DNA of 33,121 bases from Micromonospora sp. BL4 (GTDB taxonomy: Bacteria; Actinomycetota; Actinomycetes; Mycobacteriales; Micromonosporaceae), in the NCBI RefSeq assembly GCF_003667505.1, contig NZ_RCVJ01000051.1:1-33121 (forward strand). The letters are read 5' to 3'. The translations under genes were made by a program, and so were the position numbers. The notes under the pieces are model-generated. The model did no database searches and was not told the DNA's origin. It worked only from the letters and a program-made list of their open reading frames with translations. Of this stretch, positions 7,397-14,711 are shown one piece after another (the first letter of the stretch is position 1; the number at the start of each line of letters is the position of its first letter).

Positions 7397-8638
7397 TCAA
7401 GCCGTCGACTCCGCGCCGGGCGCGGCCGTCCGGTCGGCGGCCTCGGGCGTCGGGGTCGCGGCCTCCTGCTTCAGCACCCGGAAGGTCAGCCCGGCCCGGA
7501 TCAGCCGGTCGAGCAGCGCGTCGCCCATCGCGACGACCGGGGTGACCTGCCCGGCGGTCGGCGCCAGCTCGTCGAACGCCAGGCAGAGCGCCGACTCGGC
7601 GAGCATCTTCGCCGTCTCGTCGTAGCCCGGGTCGCCGCCGGCCACCTCGGTGACCACCCGGCGCCCGCCACCGGTGCCGACGAACCGGACCCGGAACCAG
7701 GACGCCGCCCGCCGCTGCGGGGTGGGCCCGTGCCCGGACGCCAGCCGCCCGAGCAGCCAGCGCCGGGTGGGCGGCAGCTTCAACAGCCCGACCAGCGCGC
7801 CGAGCCCGGCTCCCGCGGCCAGCACGGTGGGCAGCCGCTTCACCGCGGCGAAGTGCCGGTAGCGGAAGTTCGGGCCGTACTCCGGGCGGGCCGCCGCCGA
7901 GCGGCGTACCACCTGCGGGTCGATGGTGGGCAGCGGTACGGTCCAGATCCCCAGCTCCGCCGAGCGGCCCAGCCGGCCCGGCACCGCTCGGACCCGGCGG
8001 TCGGCGGGGCGCGGCTCGACTGCCCGGCGATCCCGGGCGGCCTGGCTGGCCTGCTTCGTGCGGGAGAACGCGGTGAGCGCGGACTGGTACGTGCCGGCGG
8101 AGAACTGGCCGCCGGCACGGACGTACCCGTCCACGGCGATCGGCGCGTCGGCGGGCAGCTGCTTGACGGTGAACCAGACACCCAGGTCGTGCGGGATGGA
8201 GTCGAACCCGCAGGCGTGCACCAGCCGCGCGCCGGTGCGGGTCGCCTCGGCGTGGTGACGGACGTACATCAGGTCGACGAACTCCGGCTCGCCGGTGATG
8301 TCCAGGTAGTCGGTGCCGGCCCGGGCGCACGCCGCGACCAGCGGCTCCCCGTGGTGGATGTACGGGCCGACCGTGCTGGCCACCACCCGGGCGCTCTCGG
8401 CCACCGCCCGCAGCGAACCGGCGTCGGTCACGTCGGCGGTGAGCAGCGGCAGCCCGGCCAGCGCCGGGTCGATCGCGGCGAGCCGGTCCCGTACGGCGGC
8501 GAGGCGGCCCGGGTTGCGGCCGGCCAACGCCCAGCGCAGCCCGGACGGCGCGTGCCGGGCCAGGTATTCGGCGGTCAGCCCCCCGGTGAACCCGGTGGCT
8601 CCGAACAGCACCACGTCGTACGTCCGCTCCCCGGCCAT
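7397..8638 (-). CDS. Saccharopine dehydrogenase-like / trans-acting enoyl reductase family NAD(P)-binding protein
   Basis: 413 residues. A Rossmann motif GATGFTGGLTAEYLA lies at the N-terminus after MAGERTYDVVLF, then ALAGRNPGRLAAV and a DVTDAGSL segment, as in the saccharopine dehydrogenase NADP-binding family and the mycobacterial trans-acting enoyl reductases of lipid synthesis. Later HACGFDSIPHDLG is typical of that family. The likely function is NAD(P)H-dependent reduction of a lipid or polyketide-related substrate; the substrate cannot be read from sequence. The chosen start is ATG 8638; the much longer open frame upstream is antisense to the LuxR gene leader. It is the first gene of a probable operon with the MerR-clamp gene, divergent from the LuxR regulator. 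Confidence 0.8.
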   Translation of the reverse strand: MAGERTYDVVLFGATGFTGGLTAEYLARHAPSGLRWALAGRNPGRLAAVRDRLAAIDPALAGLPLLTADVTDAGSLRAVAESARVVASTVGPYIHHGEPLVAACARAGTDYLDITGEPEFVDLMYVRHHAEATRTGARLVHACGFDSIPHDLGVWFTVKQLPADAPIAVDGYVRAGGQFSAGTYQSALTAFSRTKQASQAARDRRAVEPRPADRRVRAVPGRLGRSAELGIWTVPLPTIDPQVVRRSAAARPEYGPNFRYRHFAAVKRLPTVLAAGAGLGALVGLLKLPPTRRWLLGRLASGHGPTPQRRAASWFRVRFVGTGGGRRVVTEVAGGDPGYDETAKMLAESALCLAFDELAPTAGQVTPVVAMGDALLDRLIRAGLTFRVLKQEAATPTPEAADRTAAPGAESTA

Positions 8639-8764
8639 CCCCAGAGTCTGCCATCCGCCGCCCGCTGCGGCAGCTCGTGAGCACGGTCGATCCCGTCCGC
8701 GCCAGCCGTCACATGGGTCCCACCCGTCGGTCGGTCTCCCTCCCCCGGATCCTCGGCCGCGACC

Positions 8765-8795
8765 GGGTGAAGCGGGCTCGCCCCGAAGGGGTGAA
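8765..8795 (+). promoter_or_regulatory. Three-half-site element upstream of the LuxR regulator
   Basis: Three 7-mers 12 bp apart, alternating in direction: GGGTGAA (8765-8771), CTCGCCC (8777-8783) and GGGTGAA (8789-8795), separated by N5 and N5. Elements with the same spacing precede the peroxiredoxin gene and the BON gene. It lies about 65 nt before the chosen start of the regulator, so autoregulation is plausible. Confidence 0.6.
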
Positions 8796-8859
8796 CGCGT
8801 CCGCGCCGGGTAACCGCTCGCCGACCGGGGGTGGAACGCGGTGGTGGGGGTGGAGCCGG

Positions 8860-11670
8860 GTGCCGGAAGAGCTGGATCGCGCACGGGTCGGTACGGCACC
8901 GGGCCGCCCGTCGGACCCGCCGCTGCTGGCGTCCCGACTGACCCCGGCGGCGCCGCCCGAGCCGGTGGTGGCCCGGCCCCGCCTGCTGCGCCGACTCGAC
9001 GAGGGCAGCGCGGGACCGGTGACCCTGGTCGCCGCACCCGCCGGCTGGGGCAAGACCACCCTGCTCGCCTCCTGGGTGCGGCTGGCCGCTGGCACCGGGG
9101 CCGGGCTGGGGCCGGCGTGGGTGTCGGTGGAGGTCGGCGACGACGGCGACCGGCTCTGGGCGTACCTGGCGGCGGCGTTGCGGGCGGCGACCGGGTCGAC
9201 GGAGGACGACCCGGCGGCGCCGGTGCCCGACCGGCCGCCGCGCCCGGACCAGTTGGAGCTGCTGGCCGCCGCGCTCGCCACCCTGGACCGACCGGTGCTG
9301 CTGGTCCTGGACGACCTGCACCGGGTCGCCGACCCCGCCGCGCTGACCGGGCTGGAGTTCCTGCTCCGGCACGCCGAGCAGCGGCTGCATGTGGTGGTCG
9401 GGGCCCGGGCCGGGTTGCCGCTGGCCCTGCATCGGCTCCGTCTGGCCGGCGAGCTGACCGAGATCGGCCCGGACGAGCTGGCCTTCACCGATGACGAGGT
9501 GGCCGACCTGCTCACCGCGCACGGGGCGCCGCTGCCGGCCGCCGCCCTGCACCGGCTGCGCGAGCGCACCGGGGGATGGCCGGCCGCGCTGCGGATCGCC
9601 GCGCTGGCGTTGCGCGGGCATCCCGACCCGGAACGGTGGGTGGCGCAGTTCGGCGGCGACCAACCGGAGATCGCCGGCTATCTGCACGAGGAGGTGCTCG
9701 CCACGATCGATCCGGCCGACCGCGACCTGCTGCGCCGCACCGCCCTCGCCGAGACGGTCTGCGCGGACCTGGCCGAGGCGCTGACCGGCCGCGCCGACGC
9801 CGGGCGGGCGCTGGCCGACCTGGCCGGCGCGGGCGGTCTGCTGCACCGGGCGGAGAGCCGCCCGCCGTGGTACCGCTGCGATCCGCTGCTGGCCGACCTG
9901 CTCCGGGCCGAGCTGGCCCGGCTGCCCGCCGACGAGGTGCGTGAGCTGCACGCGCGGGCGGCCGACTGGTACGCCGGTGACGGACGCCCGGTGGACGGCT
10001 TGCGGCACGCGCTGGCCGCCGGCCGGTGGGACCGGGCCGGCGACCTGTTCGTCGCGCACTGGCCGGAGCTGACCCGGTACGACGCCGATCCGACGACGGG
10101 CCCGGCCCCGATGTCCCCGCCGCCGGCGGTGCTGCGCGCCGACCCGGAGGTCGCGTTGGCCTGCGCCGCCGAGCGGGCGTACGCCGGCGACCTGCCGGCA
10201 GCCAGCGGCCACCTGCGTGCCGCCGCCGGGTACGCCGACGGCCTGCCGGTGCCGCGCCGGGACCGGTTCCTGCGGCTGGCCACCGCGCTGGAGCTGACCC
10301 TGGCCCGACTCGCCGGCGATCCGGCCGAGGTCCGGGCCGCCGCCGCCCGGCTGCTACGGACCCGTCCGGTCGGCGCCGGGCCGAGAGCGGCGTCGGGTCC
10401 GCCGACGACCGGGGCGCCGAACCACGCGCTCGCCGCGGGTACGGGCAGCGCCGCCGAGGACGCGGACCTGCGGGCGTTCACCGGCACCGCCCTGGGGCTC
10501 GTCGAGTTGGCGGCCGGCGCGCTGCCCGACGCCCGGTTCGTCCGGGCCCGGGCGGCGGCCCGGGAGGCCGGCCGGCCGCGTACCGAGTTGGCCGCCGCCA
10601 GCCGCTCCGCGCTGCTGCTCGCGGTGCGTGGCGACCTGCGCGCGGCGGAGCAGGCCGCCCGGGACGCGCTGGGCATGCCGCCGTGCCGTGGCTGGTCCTG
10701 CCGGCTCGACTGCGCCTACGCCCACCTCGCCCTGGCGGTGGTGGCGCTGCACCGGGACCAGCCCGAGGAGGCGGGGGCCAACCTCGCCCTCGCCGCCCCG
10801 GCGACCGGGTCGGCCGCGGCGGATTCCGGGGACGACTGGTCGACGGAGCTGCCGGCCGAGCCGGTGGCGGCGGCGGTGGCCGCGCTCTGCCGGGCGTACC
10901 TGCACCGCGACGCCGGTGACCCGGCCGCCGGCCAGCGGCTGCTCGTCCGGGCCCGGGAATCGTTGACCGACCGGCCGTCCGCCGCCGAGCTGGCGAACCT
11001 GCTGCGGGCGGCCGAAGCCGACCTGCGGGCCGAGCGGGGTGACCTGGACGCCGCCCGCGACCTGCTGACCGGTGTCGCCGACGAGACGGCCGACCCCGCG
11101 CTCGCGGTGACCCTGGCCCGGTTGGAGCTGCGGTCCGGCGACCTCGGCGCGGCCGGACGGGCGCTGCCGGACTGGCAGGCGTCACCGGCCGCGACCTGGC
11201 CCCTGCCGGTCCGCCTGGACGCCGGCCTGCTGGGCGCGGTGCTGGCCGAGCGGGGCGGCGACGGGCGCCGGGCCGGCCGGATCCTGGAGCAGGTGCTCGA
11301 CCTGGCCGGCCCGCAGGGCTGCCGCCGGGTCTTCACCCGCGCCGAGCCGCCGGTGCGGGACCTGCTGGCGGCGCACCTGGACGCGGGTACCGCGCACTTC
11401 TCGCTGGTCAGCGACCTGGTCCGGGGAGCCGAGCAGTCCACGGCCCGACCACCGGCCGACCTGGGCGGCGCCCTCGACGAGCCGCTCACCGAGCGGGAGC
11501 TGACCATCCTGCGGTACCTGCAGAGCATCCTGTCCAACGTGGAGATCGCCAGCGAACTGTCGCTCTCGGTCAACACGGTGAAAACCCACGTCCGCAACAT
11601 CTACCGCAAGCTCGACGCGACCCGCCGGCGTGAGGCGGTCCGGCGGGCGCGCGAGCTGCGGCTGATCTGA
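8860..11670 (+). CDS. Large ATP-binding LuxR-family transcriptional regulator (LAL/MalT-like)
   Basis: 936 residues. The N-terminal ATPase domain has Walker A (VAAPAGWGKTTLLASW, ~57-72) and a Walker B-like LLVLDDLHRV. The middle ~500 residues are helical, Ala/Leu-rich repeats of TPR type. The C-terminus is a LuxR helix-turn-helix (LTERELTILRYLQ, then NVEIASELSLSVNTVKTHV and IYRKLDA). This layout matches MalT/LAL regulators, ATP-dependent activators that sense a ligand through the middle domain. The chosen start is GTG 8860, with GGAG 4 nt upstream. The frame is open back to 8677, but that stretch holds the three-half-site element and reads as leader. It is divergent from the enoyl-reductase-like gene and convergent with the DsbA-like gene. 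The shared element suggests it controls itself, the peroxiredoxin pair and the BON gene; this is inference. Confidence 0.88.
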   Translation: MPEELDRARVGTAPGRPSDPPLLASRLTPAAPPEPVVARPRLLRRLDEGSAGPVTLVAAPAGWGKTTLLASWVRLAAGTGAGLGPAWVSVEVGDDGDRLWAYLAAALRAATGSTEDDPAAPVPDRPPRPDQLELLAAALATLDRPVLLVLDDLHRVADPAALTGLEFLLRHAEQRLHVVVGARAGLPLALHRLRLAGELTEIGPDELAFTDDEVADLLTAHGAPLPAAALHRLRERTGGWPAALRIAALALRGHPDPERWVAQFGGDQPEIAGYLHEEVLATIDPADRDLLRRTALAETVCADLAEALTGRADAGRALADLAGAGGLLHRAESRPPWYRCDPLLADLLRAELARLPADEVRELHARAADWYAGDGRPVDGLRHALAAGRWDRAGDLFVAHWPELTRYDADPTTGPAPMSPPPAVLRADPEVALACAAERAYAGDLPAASGHLRAAAGYADGLPVPRRDRFLRLATALELTLARLAGDPAEVRAAAARLLRTRPVGAGPRAASGPPTTGAPNHALAAGTGSAAEDADLRAFTGTALGLVELAAGALPDARFVRARAAAREAGRPRTELAAASRSALLLAVRGDLRAAEQAARDALGMPPCRGWSCRLDCAYAHLALAVVALHRDQPEEAGANLALAAPATGSAAADSGDDWSTELPAEPVAAAVAALCRAYLHRDAGDPAAGQRLLVRARESLTDRPSAAELANLLRAAEADLRAERGDLDAARDLLTGVADETADPALAVTLARLELRSGDLGAAGRALPDWQASPAATWPLPVRLDAGLLGAVLAERGGDGRRAGRILEQVLDLAGPQGCRRVFTRAEPPVRDLLAAHLDAGTAHFSLVSDLVRGAEQSTARPPADLGGALDEPLTERELTILRYLQSILSNVEIASELSLSVNTVKTHVRNIYRKLDATRRREAVRRARELRLI

Positions 11671-11698
11671 GCGGTCGGCCGGTCGCCGGCCGCCAGGG

Positions 11699-12247
11699 TC
11701 AGGTGTTGGCCGCGGCGTCGACGGCGGTCAGCAGGTCCGCCAGGTCGTACCCGCCCTCGTGCCGGACGTCGTTGACGAAGAGGGTCGGGGTGCCGTTCAC
11801 CCCGCTGCGGATCCCGCCGACGAAGTCCCGGCGCACGCGGTCGGCGTGCACCCCGCCCTCCACCTCCTGGTTCAGCTCGTCCGGCGGCAGTCCGAGCTGC
11901 TCGACGCCGAGCGAGAGGTGCACCGGGTCCAGCTGGTCCTGGTGCTCGTAGAGCCAGTCGTGCATCTCCCAGAAACGGCCGCGGGCCCCGGCGGCCTCGG
12001 CGGTCTCGGCGGCGCGTTCGGCGTACGGGTGGATGTTGGCGATCGGGAAGTGGCGGAAGACCATCCGTACCGTGTCGGCCCGCTGTCGCAGCAGCTCGTG
12101 CAGGTTCGGGTACGCGGCGCCGCAGAACTGGCACTGGAAGTCGCCGTACTCGACGATCGTGACCGACGCGTCGGCCGGCCCCCGGATGTGGTCGTCGGTG
12201 GTCACCGGGTCCCGGAGGCGGGCGGTGACCTGGAACGGGGTGCTCAT
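11699..12247 (-). CDS. Cytoplasmic DsbA-like thioredoxin-fold protein (CxxC)
   Basis: 182 residues with no signal peptide or membrane segment. It belongs to the DsbA/thioredoxin_4 group: VEYGDFQCQFCGAAYP carries the redox pair C39-x2-C42, and NGTPTLFVND near residue 150 provides the cis-Pro loop. Similar domains occur alone or fused to NhaA antiporters in actinobacteria. The ATG overlaps the stop of the peroxiredoxin gene by 4 nt (ATGA), so both are made together. As the peroxiredoxin has a single cysteine and needs an outside reductant, this protein is a good candidate partner (inference). It converges with the LuxR regulator, 28 nt between stops. Confidence 0.85.
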   Translation of the reverse strand: MSTPFQVTARLRDPVTTDDHIRGPADASVTIVEYGDFQCQFCGAAYPNLHELLRQRADTVRMVFRHFPIANIHPYAERAAETAEAAGARGRFWEMHDWLYEHQDQLDPVHLSLGVEQLGLPPDELNQEVEGGVHADRVRRDFVGGIRSGVNGTPTLFVNDVRHEGGYDLADLLTAVDAAANT

Positions 12248-12741
12248 CGGGTCATCACCTCCCGGTCGGTGGCGAGCTGGTCCAGCGCGTCGAAGATGCC
12301 GTCCGCGCCGGGGTTGACCTCGGGTGGGGAGAGGTAGCTCCAGGCCACCGTCCCGGCCCGGTCGAGCACCACCAGCGCCCGGGCCGCCTCGCCCTGTGGG
12401 GTGTACGCACCGTACCGGCGGGACACCTCGCCCTTGGGCTCGAAGTCCGCCAGCAGCGGAAACGCGATGCCCCGGCTCTCGGCGAACGCCCGGTGCGACC
12501 AGATGCTGTCCACCGAGATGCCGAGCACCGCCGCGTCGTACTGCTCGAAGACCGGCGCCGCCGCCTGGTAGAGCGACATCTGGTCACCGCAGACCGGGCT
12601 CCAGTCGGCGGGGTAGAAGGCGAGCACGACCGGCCGGCCGCGGAACTGCTCGGGACCGGTCCGGCGCCCGTCCGGGGTGCTCGCCAGGGTGAAGCCGGGC
12701 GCGGGTCGCCCCGGTTGGATCAGCCCGTTCGGATCACTCAT
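12244..12741 (-). CDS. 1-Cys peroxiredoxin (AhpC/TSA, AhpE-like)
   Basis: 165 residues. The peroxiredoxin active site is FYPADWSPVCGDQ, with peroxidatic Cys51 in the P-x3-S-x2-C arrangement (Pro44, Ser48). It is the only cysteine in the protein, so resolution of the sulfenic acid must involve another protein or a low-molecular-weight thiol such as mycothiol. It reduces hydrogen or organic peroxides in the cytoplasm. The start chosen is ATG 12741 (MSDPNGLIQPG); an in-frame upstream ATG at 12780 would place coding sequence over the three-half-site element. A CAGGCT hexamer ends 6 nt before the ATG, so a leaderless transcript is possible. The stop overlaps the DsbA-like start. Confidence 0.88.
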   Translation of the reverse strand: MSDPNGLIQPGRPAPGFTLASTPDGRRTGPEQFRGRPVVLAFYPADWSPVCGDQMSLYQAAAPVFEQYDAAVLGISVDSIWSHRAFAESRGIAFPLLADFEPKGEVSRRYGAYTPQGEAARALVVLDRAGTVAWSYLSPPEVNPGADGIFDALDQLATDREVMTR

Positions 12742-12763
12742 GCCCCCAGCCTGGCGCTGGAGC

Positions 12764-12794
12764 GGGTGAGACCGGCTCACCCGCCCCGGGTGGT
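12764..12794 (-). promoter_or_regulatory. Three-half-site element upstream of the peroxiredoxin gene
   Basis: On the + strand: GGGTGAG (12764-12770), N5, CTCACCC (12776-12782), N5, GGGTGGT (12788-12794). The first two half-sites form a perfect dyad; the third, distal to the gene, is degenerate. Read toward the gene, the proximal CTCACCC is followed after 10 nt by CAGGCT, the same spacing as CAGGAT at the BON gene. The hairpin this dyad could form might also terminate BON transcripts, but there is no U-tract. Confidence 0.6.
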
Positions 12795-12806
12795 TCCGCG
12801 CTCAGC

Positions 12807-13493
12807 TCAGCCCAGCACCGGAGCGACCGCGATGTGGTTCTGCACCTCCCGGATCCCCGGCGCGGACCAGGCCACCTGCTCGACCTCGGCCCGCTCGGGC
12901 ATCGAGTGCACCAGCCCCGCGAGCACGGCGGTGTCGCCGTGCACCCGGACGCTGATCCGTTCGGCCTCGGTGGCCCCGGCCCGGGCCAGCGCGTCGACGA
13001 TCCGCTCGGCCAGGTCCCGTCCGTCCGGTACGGCGGAGGGACGCACGGTGATCCCGTTGCTCACCCCGCGTACGCCGGTCAGCCTGCTGACCGCTCTCTC
13101 GGCGGCTCGGCGCTGGTACTCCCACTCGACCTCGCCGTGCAACGTCACCCAGCCGGCCGAGACCGTGACCTGGAGTTTCTCCACCGGCACGAACGCGTCC
13201 CATTCGAGGGTGTGGCCGGCCGCGGCGGCCAGGTCGGGGTCGGCGCGCTCGGCCTCGCCGGGCAGACTCACCGTCAGGTCGTTGGCGAGTGCCCGGACCC
13301 GTGCGACCCGGTGCGCGGCCCGCTCGGCGGCCCACTTCTTCGCGTAGCTGTCCACCCGCCCGGTCAGCGTGACGACGCCCTCGGCGACGGTCACGCCGAT
13401 CTCGTGCGGCTGCACCCGCGGTTCCCAGGTCAGCTCGTCGAGTACGGCGGACTGGATGTCCTGGTCGGTGCGGCTGATCGTCGCGATGGCCAT
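12807..13493 (-). CDS. Protein with three BON domains
   Basis: 228 residues made almost wholly of three BON repeats (about 8-73, 80-146, 157-226). Each has the alternating beta pattern with a central G-x-V-x-L-x-G core: GVVTLTGRVDSYAKK, GWVTLHGEVEWEYQ and DTAVLAGLVHSMPE. BON domains bind membranes or phospholipid-like surfaces and occur in osmotic-stress proteins such as OsmY. No signal peptide or membrane segment is seen, so it is probably cytoplasmic and peripheral to the membrane. The start ATG 13493 has GGAGGAGGG close upstream. A three-half-site element lies 84 nt upstream, shared with the peroxiredoxin and LuxR genes. A stress role is inferred from family and context. Confidence 0.87.
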   Translation of the reverse strand: MAIATISRTDQDIQSAVLDELTWEPRVQPHEIGVTVAEGVVTLTGRVDSYAKKWAAERAAHRVARVRALANDLTVSLPGEAERADPDLAAAAGHTLEWDAFVPVEKLQVTVSAGWVTLHGEVEWEYQRRAAERAVSRLTGVRGVSNGITVRPSAVPDGRDLAERIVDALARAGATEAERISVRVHGDTAVLAGLVHSMPERAEVEQVAWSAPGIREVQNHIAVAPVLG

Positions 13494-13576
13494 CTGTCCC
13501 TCCTCCGGTGCGTGGGCGGCGGACCGGGTGACGGCCGCGGCCGGAGTCCGCCGGGGTCCGATCCTGCCGCCGACGG

Positions 13577-13607
13577 GGGTGAGCCGTCCTCGCCCCGCTC
13601 GGGTGAG
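13577..13607 (-). promoter_or_regulatory. Three-half-site element upstream of the BON-domain gene
   Basis: On the + strand: GGGTGAG (13577-13583), N5, CTCGCCC (13589-13595), N5, GGGTGAG (13601-13607). Toward the gene, the proximal CTCACCC is followed after 10 nt by CAGGAT (13566-13561), a possible -10. The architecture is the same as at 8765 and 12764. Confidence 0.62.
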
Positions 13608-13662
13608 GTCCGGTCCGGCGGTAACCCCGTGCGGTGCCGGCGGGGTGTACGAGGATCGATGA

Positions 13663-13676
13663 TGGGAGCGCTTCCA
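13663..13676. promoter_or_regulatory. LacI-family (CebR-like) operator
   Basis: TGGGAGCGCTTCCA matches 13 of 14 positions of the actinobacterial CebR box TGGGAGCGCTCCCA, a LacI-family operator found before cellulose and other glycoside utilization genes. Neither flanking gene (BON protein, small membrane protein) is a sugar gene, so its target is unclear. Confidence 0.45.
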
Positions 13677-13966
13677 AACCGCCGTCCGATCGGTTACGGT
13701 GAATGCGCTCCTCGGTCGCGGCGGCCGTCGCGTCGGGAGGCGGGAGCCGGTGCGCTCCGACCCGTCCCCCGGGTCGCGGCACCCCACCTGCCTCCTCGGA
13801 CGGCCACCCCCAGCGGAACCGCTGACCGGTGGTCCGGGCGCGGTCGGCAGTGCCCGGACCGCCCCCGATCACCGGTCCGCCGGGGCTGCCTGAGGGGTCC
13901 GGCGCCCTGGCGGACCGGCCCGCAGGAGCCGTGCCTCCCGCGTCGCGATCACCCGCGCGGGTGGGG

Positions 13967-14010
13967 AAAAGAGGAGGGCCCCGGTCGACCGGCGGGGTCG
14001 AGCGGGGCCC
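13967..14010 (-). terminator. Rho-independent-type terminator after the 135-residue membrane protein gene
   Basis: Arms 13976-13990 and 13996-14010 pair at 14 of 15 positions (GGGCCCCGGTCGACC against GGTCGAGCGGGGCCC) with a 5-nt loop. On the minus strand the hairpin is followed by CTCTTTTCCC, a short U-tract rare in such GC-rich DNA. It starts 17 nt after the stop at 14027. Confidence 0.75.
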
Positions 14011-14026
14011 GGAAGTGGCGGGTGGT

Positions 14027-14434
14027 TCAGTCGTTCAGGCCGATCGGGGAGTTGGGGCGGTCGACGTCGACGAACTCGACGTCGTCGACCGCGCGGTCGT
14101 CCCGGCTGCCCGCGGCCCGGGCGGCGGAGCCGACGGCCCAGCCGACCGCCGCGCCGACCAGCGCGGCGCCGATCAGCAGCGTCCAGGGCAGTGCCGGCTG
14201 ACGACCGGCGAGCGCGTCGAAGGCCAGCGAGGCCCGGCGCCGCGCCTCGTCGGCGGCGGAGCCCACCAGGTCGCCCGCGCCGTCAGCGAGGTCGCTGCTG
14301 CTGCGTCGGGCGGAGCGGGCGGTGCCCCGGACACTGTCCCCCGCGGAACTGACGGCGGAGACCAGGTGCTCCCACGCCTGGTCCGCGATCCGCTCCGGCT
14401 TGCTGCGGCGGTCCAGCATGTTGGTTCCGAACAT
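14027..14434 (-). CDS. Small single-pass membrane protein of unknown function
   Basis: 135 residues. The first ~85 are polar and helical, rich in Ala, Ser, Arg and Asp. Then one membrane segment with small-residue spacing (LPWTLLIGAALVGAAVGWAV) and an acidic tail DDVEFVDVDRPNSPIG. I do not recognise a family; the layout resembles actinobacterial membrane-anchored stress or cell-envelope proteins of the YtxH/DUF3618 kind, without certainty. The start is well supported by GAGGAGGTAACC before the ATG. It ends at a strong terminator, so is probably monocistronic. Confidence 0.72.
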   Translation of the reverse strand: MFGTNMLDRRSKPERIADQAWEHLVSAVSSAGDSVRGTARSARRSSSDLADGAGDLVGSAADEARRRASLAFDALAGRQPALPWTLLIGAALVGAAVGWAVGSAARAAGSRDDRAVDDVEFVDVDRPNSPIGLND

Positions 14435-14570
14435 CGTGGTTACCTCCTCGGGTGCCGAAGCCGGCGGCCACTTCGGACTTCAGCGTCTGTCCAGCGCGTC
14501 ACGATTCGCCTATCCCGCAGTGCCCCGCGCCGGCCGAGCGCAAACCCGGCCGACCCGGCTCGCTGGACAG

Positions 14571-14711
14571 TCAGCGCAGCACCACCACGGAGACACCCCG
14601 GGCGAAGTCGTCGTCATCGTCGTCGTCATCGCCGCCGCCACCGAAACCGCAGGCGAGTACGAGGGCGAGCAGGGCGCCGACGCCGGCCAGCCCGGCCAGT
14701 TTCTTGATCAT
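14571..14711 (-). CDS. 46-residue putative lipoprotein with an eight-aspartate run
   Basis: A short gene on the minus strand. It begins MIKKLAGLAGVGALLALVLA and then Cys21, a short lipoprotein-type signal (two Lys, hydrophobic stretch, VLAC). After it come GFGGGG, eight consecutive Asp and the tail FARGVSVVVLR before TGA. GGAGAGGA lies 6 nt before the ATG. If processed, the mature lipopeptide would be about 26 residues and strongly acidic at its centre, possibly binding cations. No family is recognised. The clear SD, signal structure and mixed GAC/GAT codons support a real gene; a by-chance frame remains possible because it is so short. Confidence 0.65.
   Translation of the reverse strand: MIKKLAGLAGVGALLALVLACGFGGGGDDDDDDDDFARGVSVVVLR

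Larger units (their letters stand above)
13494..14026. other. 533-nt intergenic region with regulatory motifs only
   Basis: No open frame here has convincing coding character; the frames on both strands are long only because GC is high. It holds the BON gene leader with its three-half-site element (13577-13607), a LacI-type palindrome (13663-13676) and the terminator of the 135-residue membrane protein gene (13967-14010). The stretch 13680-13960 shows nothing I can name. Confidence 0.6.

Noticed and set aside
8677..8859. N-terminal extension of the LuxR regulator frame
   Set aside because: Low-complexity reading with no domain; contains the three-half-site element; a GTG with SD at 8860 gives the usual LAL N-terminus.
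12762..12784. Stem GCGGGTGAG/CTCACCCGC as a terminator after the BON gene
   Set aside because: No U-tract, and the same half-sites recur with fixed spacing upstream of two other genes, so an operator reading is better.
13699..13893. 64-codon plus-strand frame after the CebR-like box
   Set aside because: No SD, Pro/Arg/Gly-rich composition typical of noncoding GC-rich frames; no domain.
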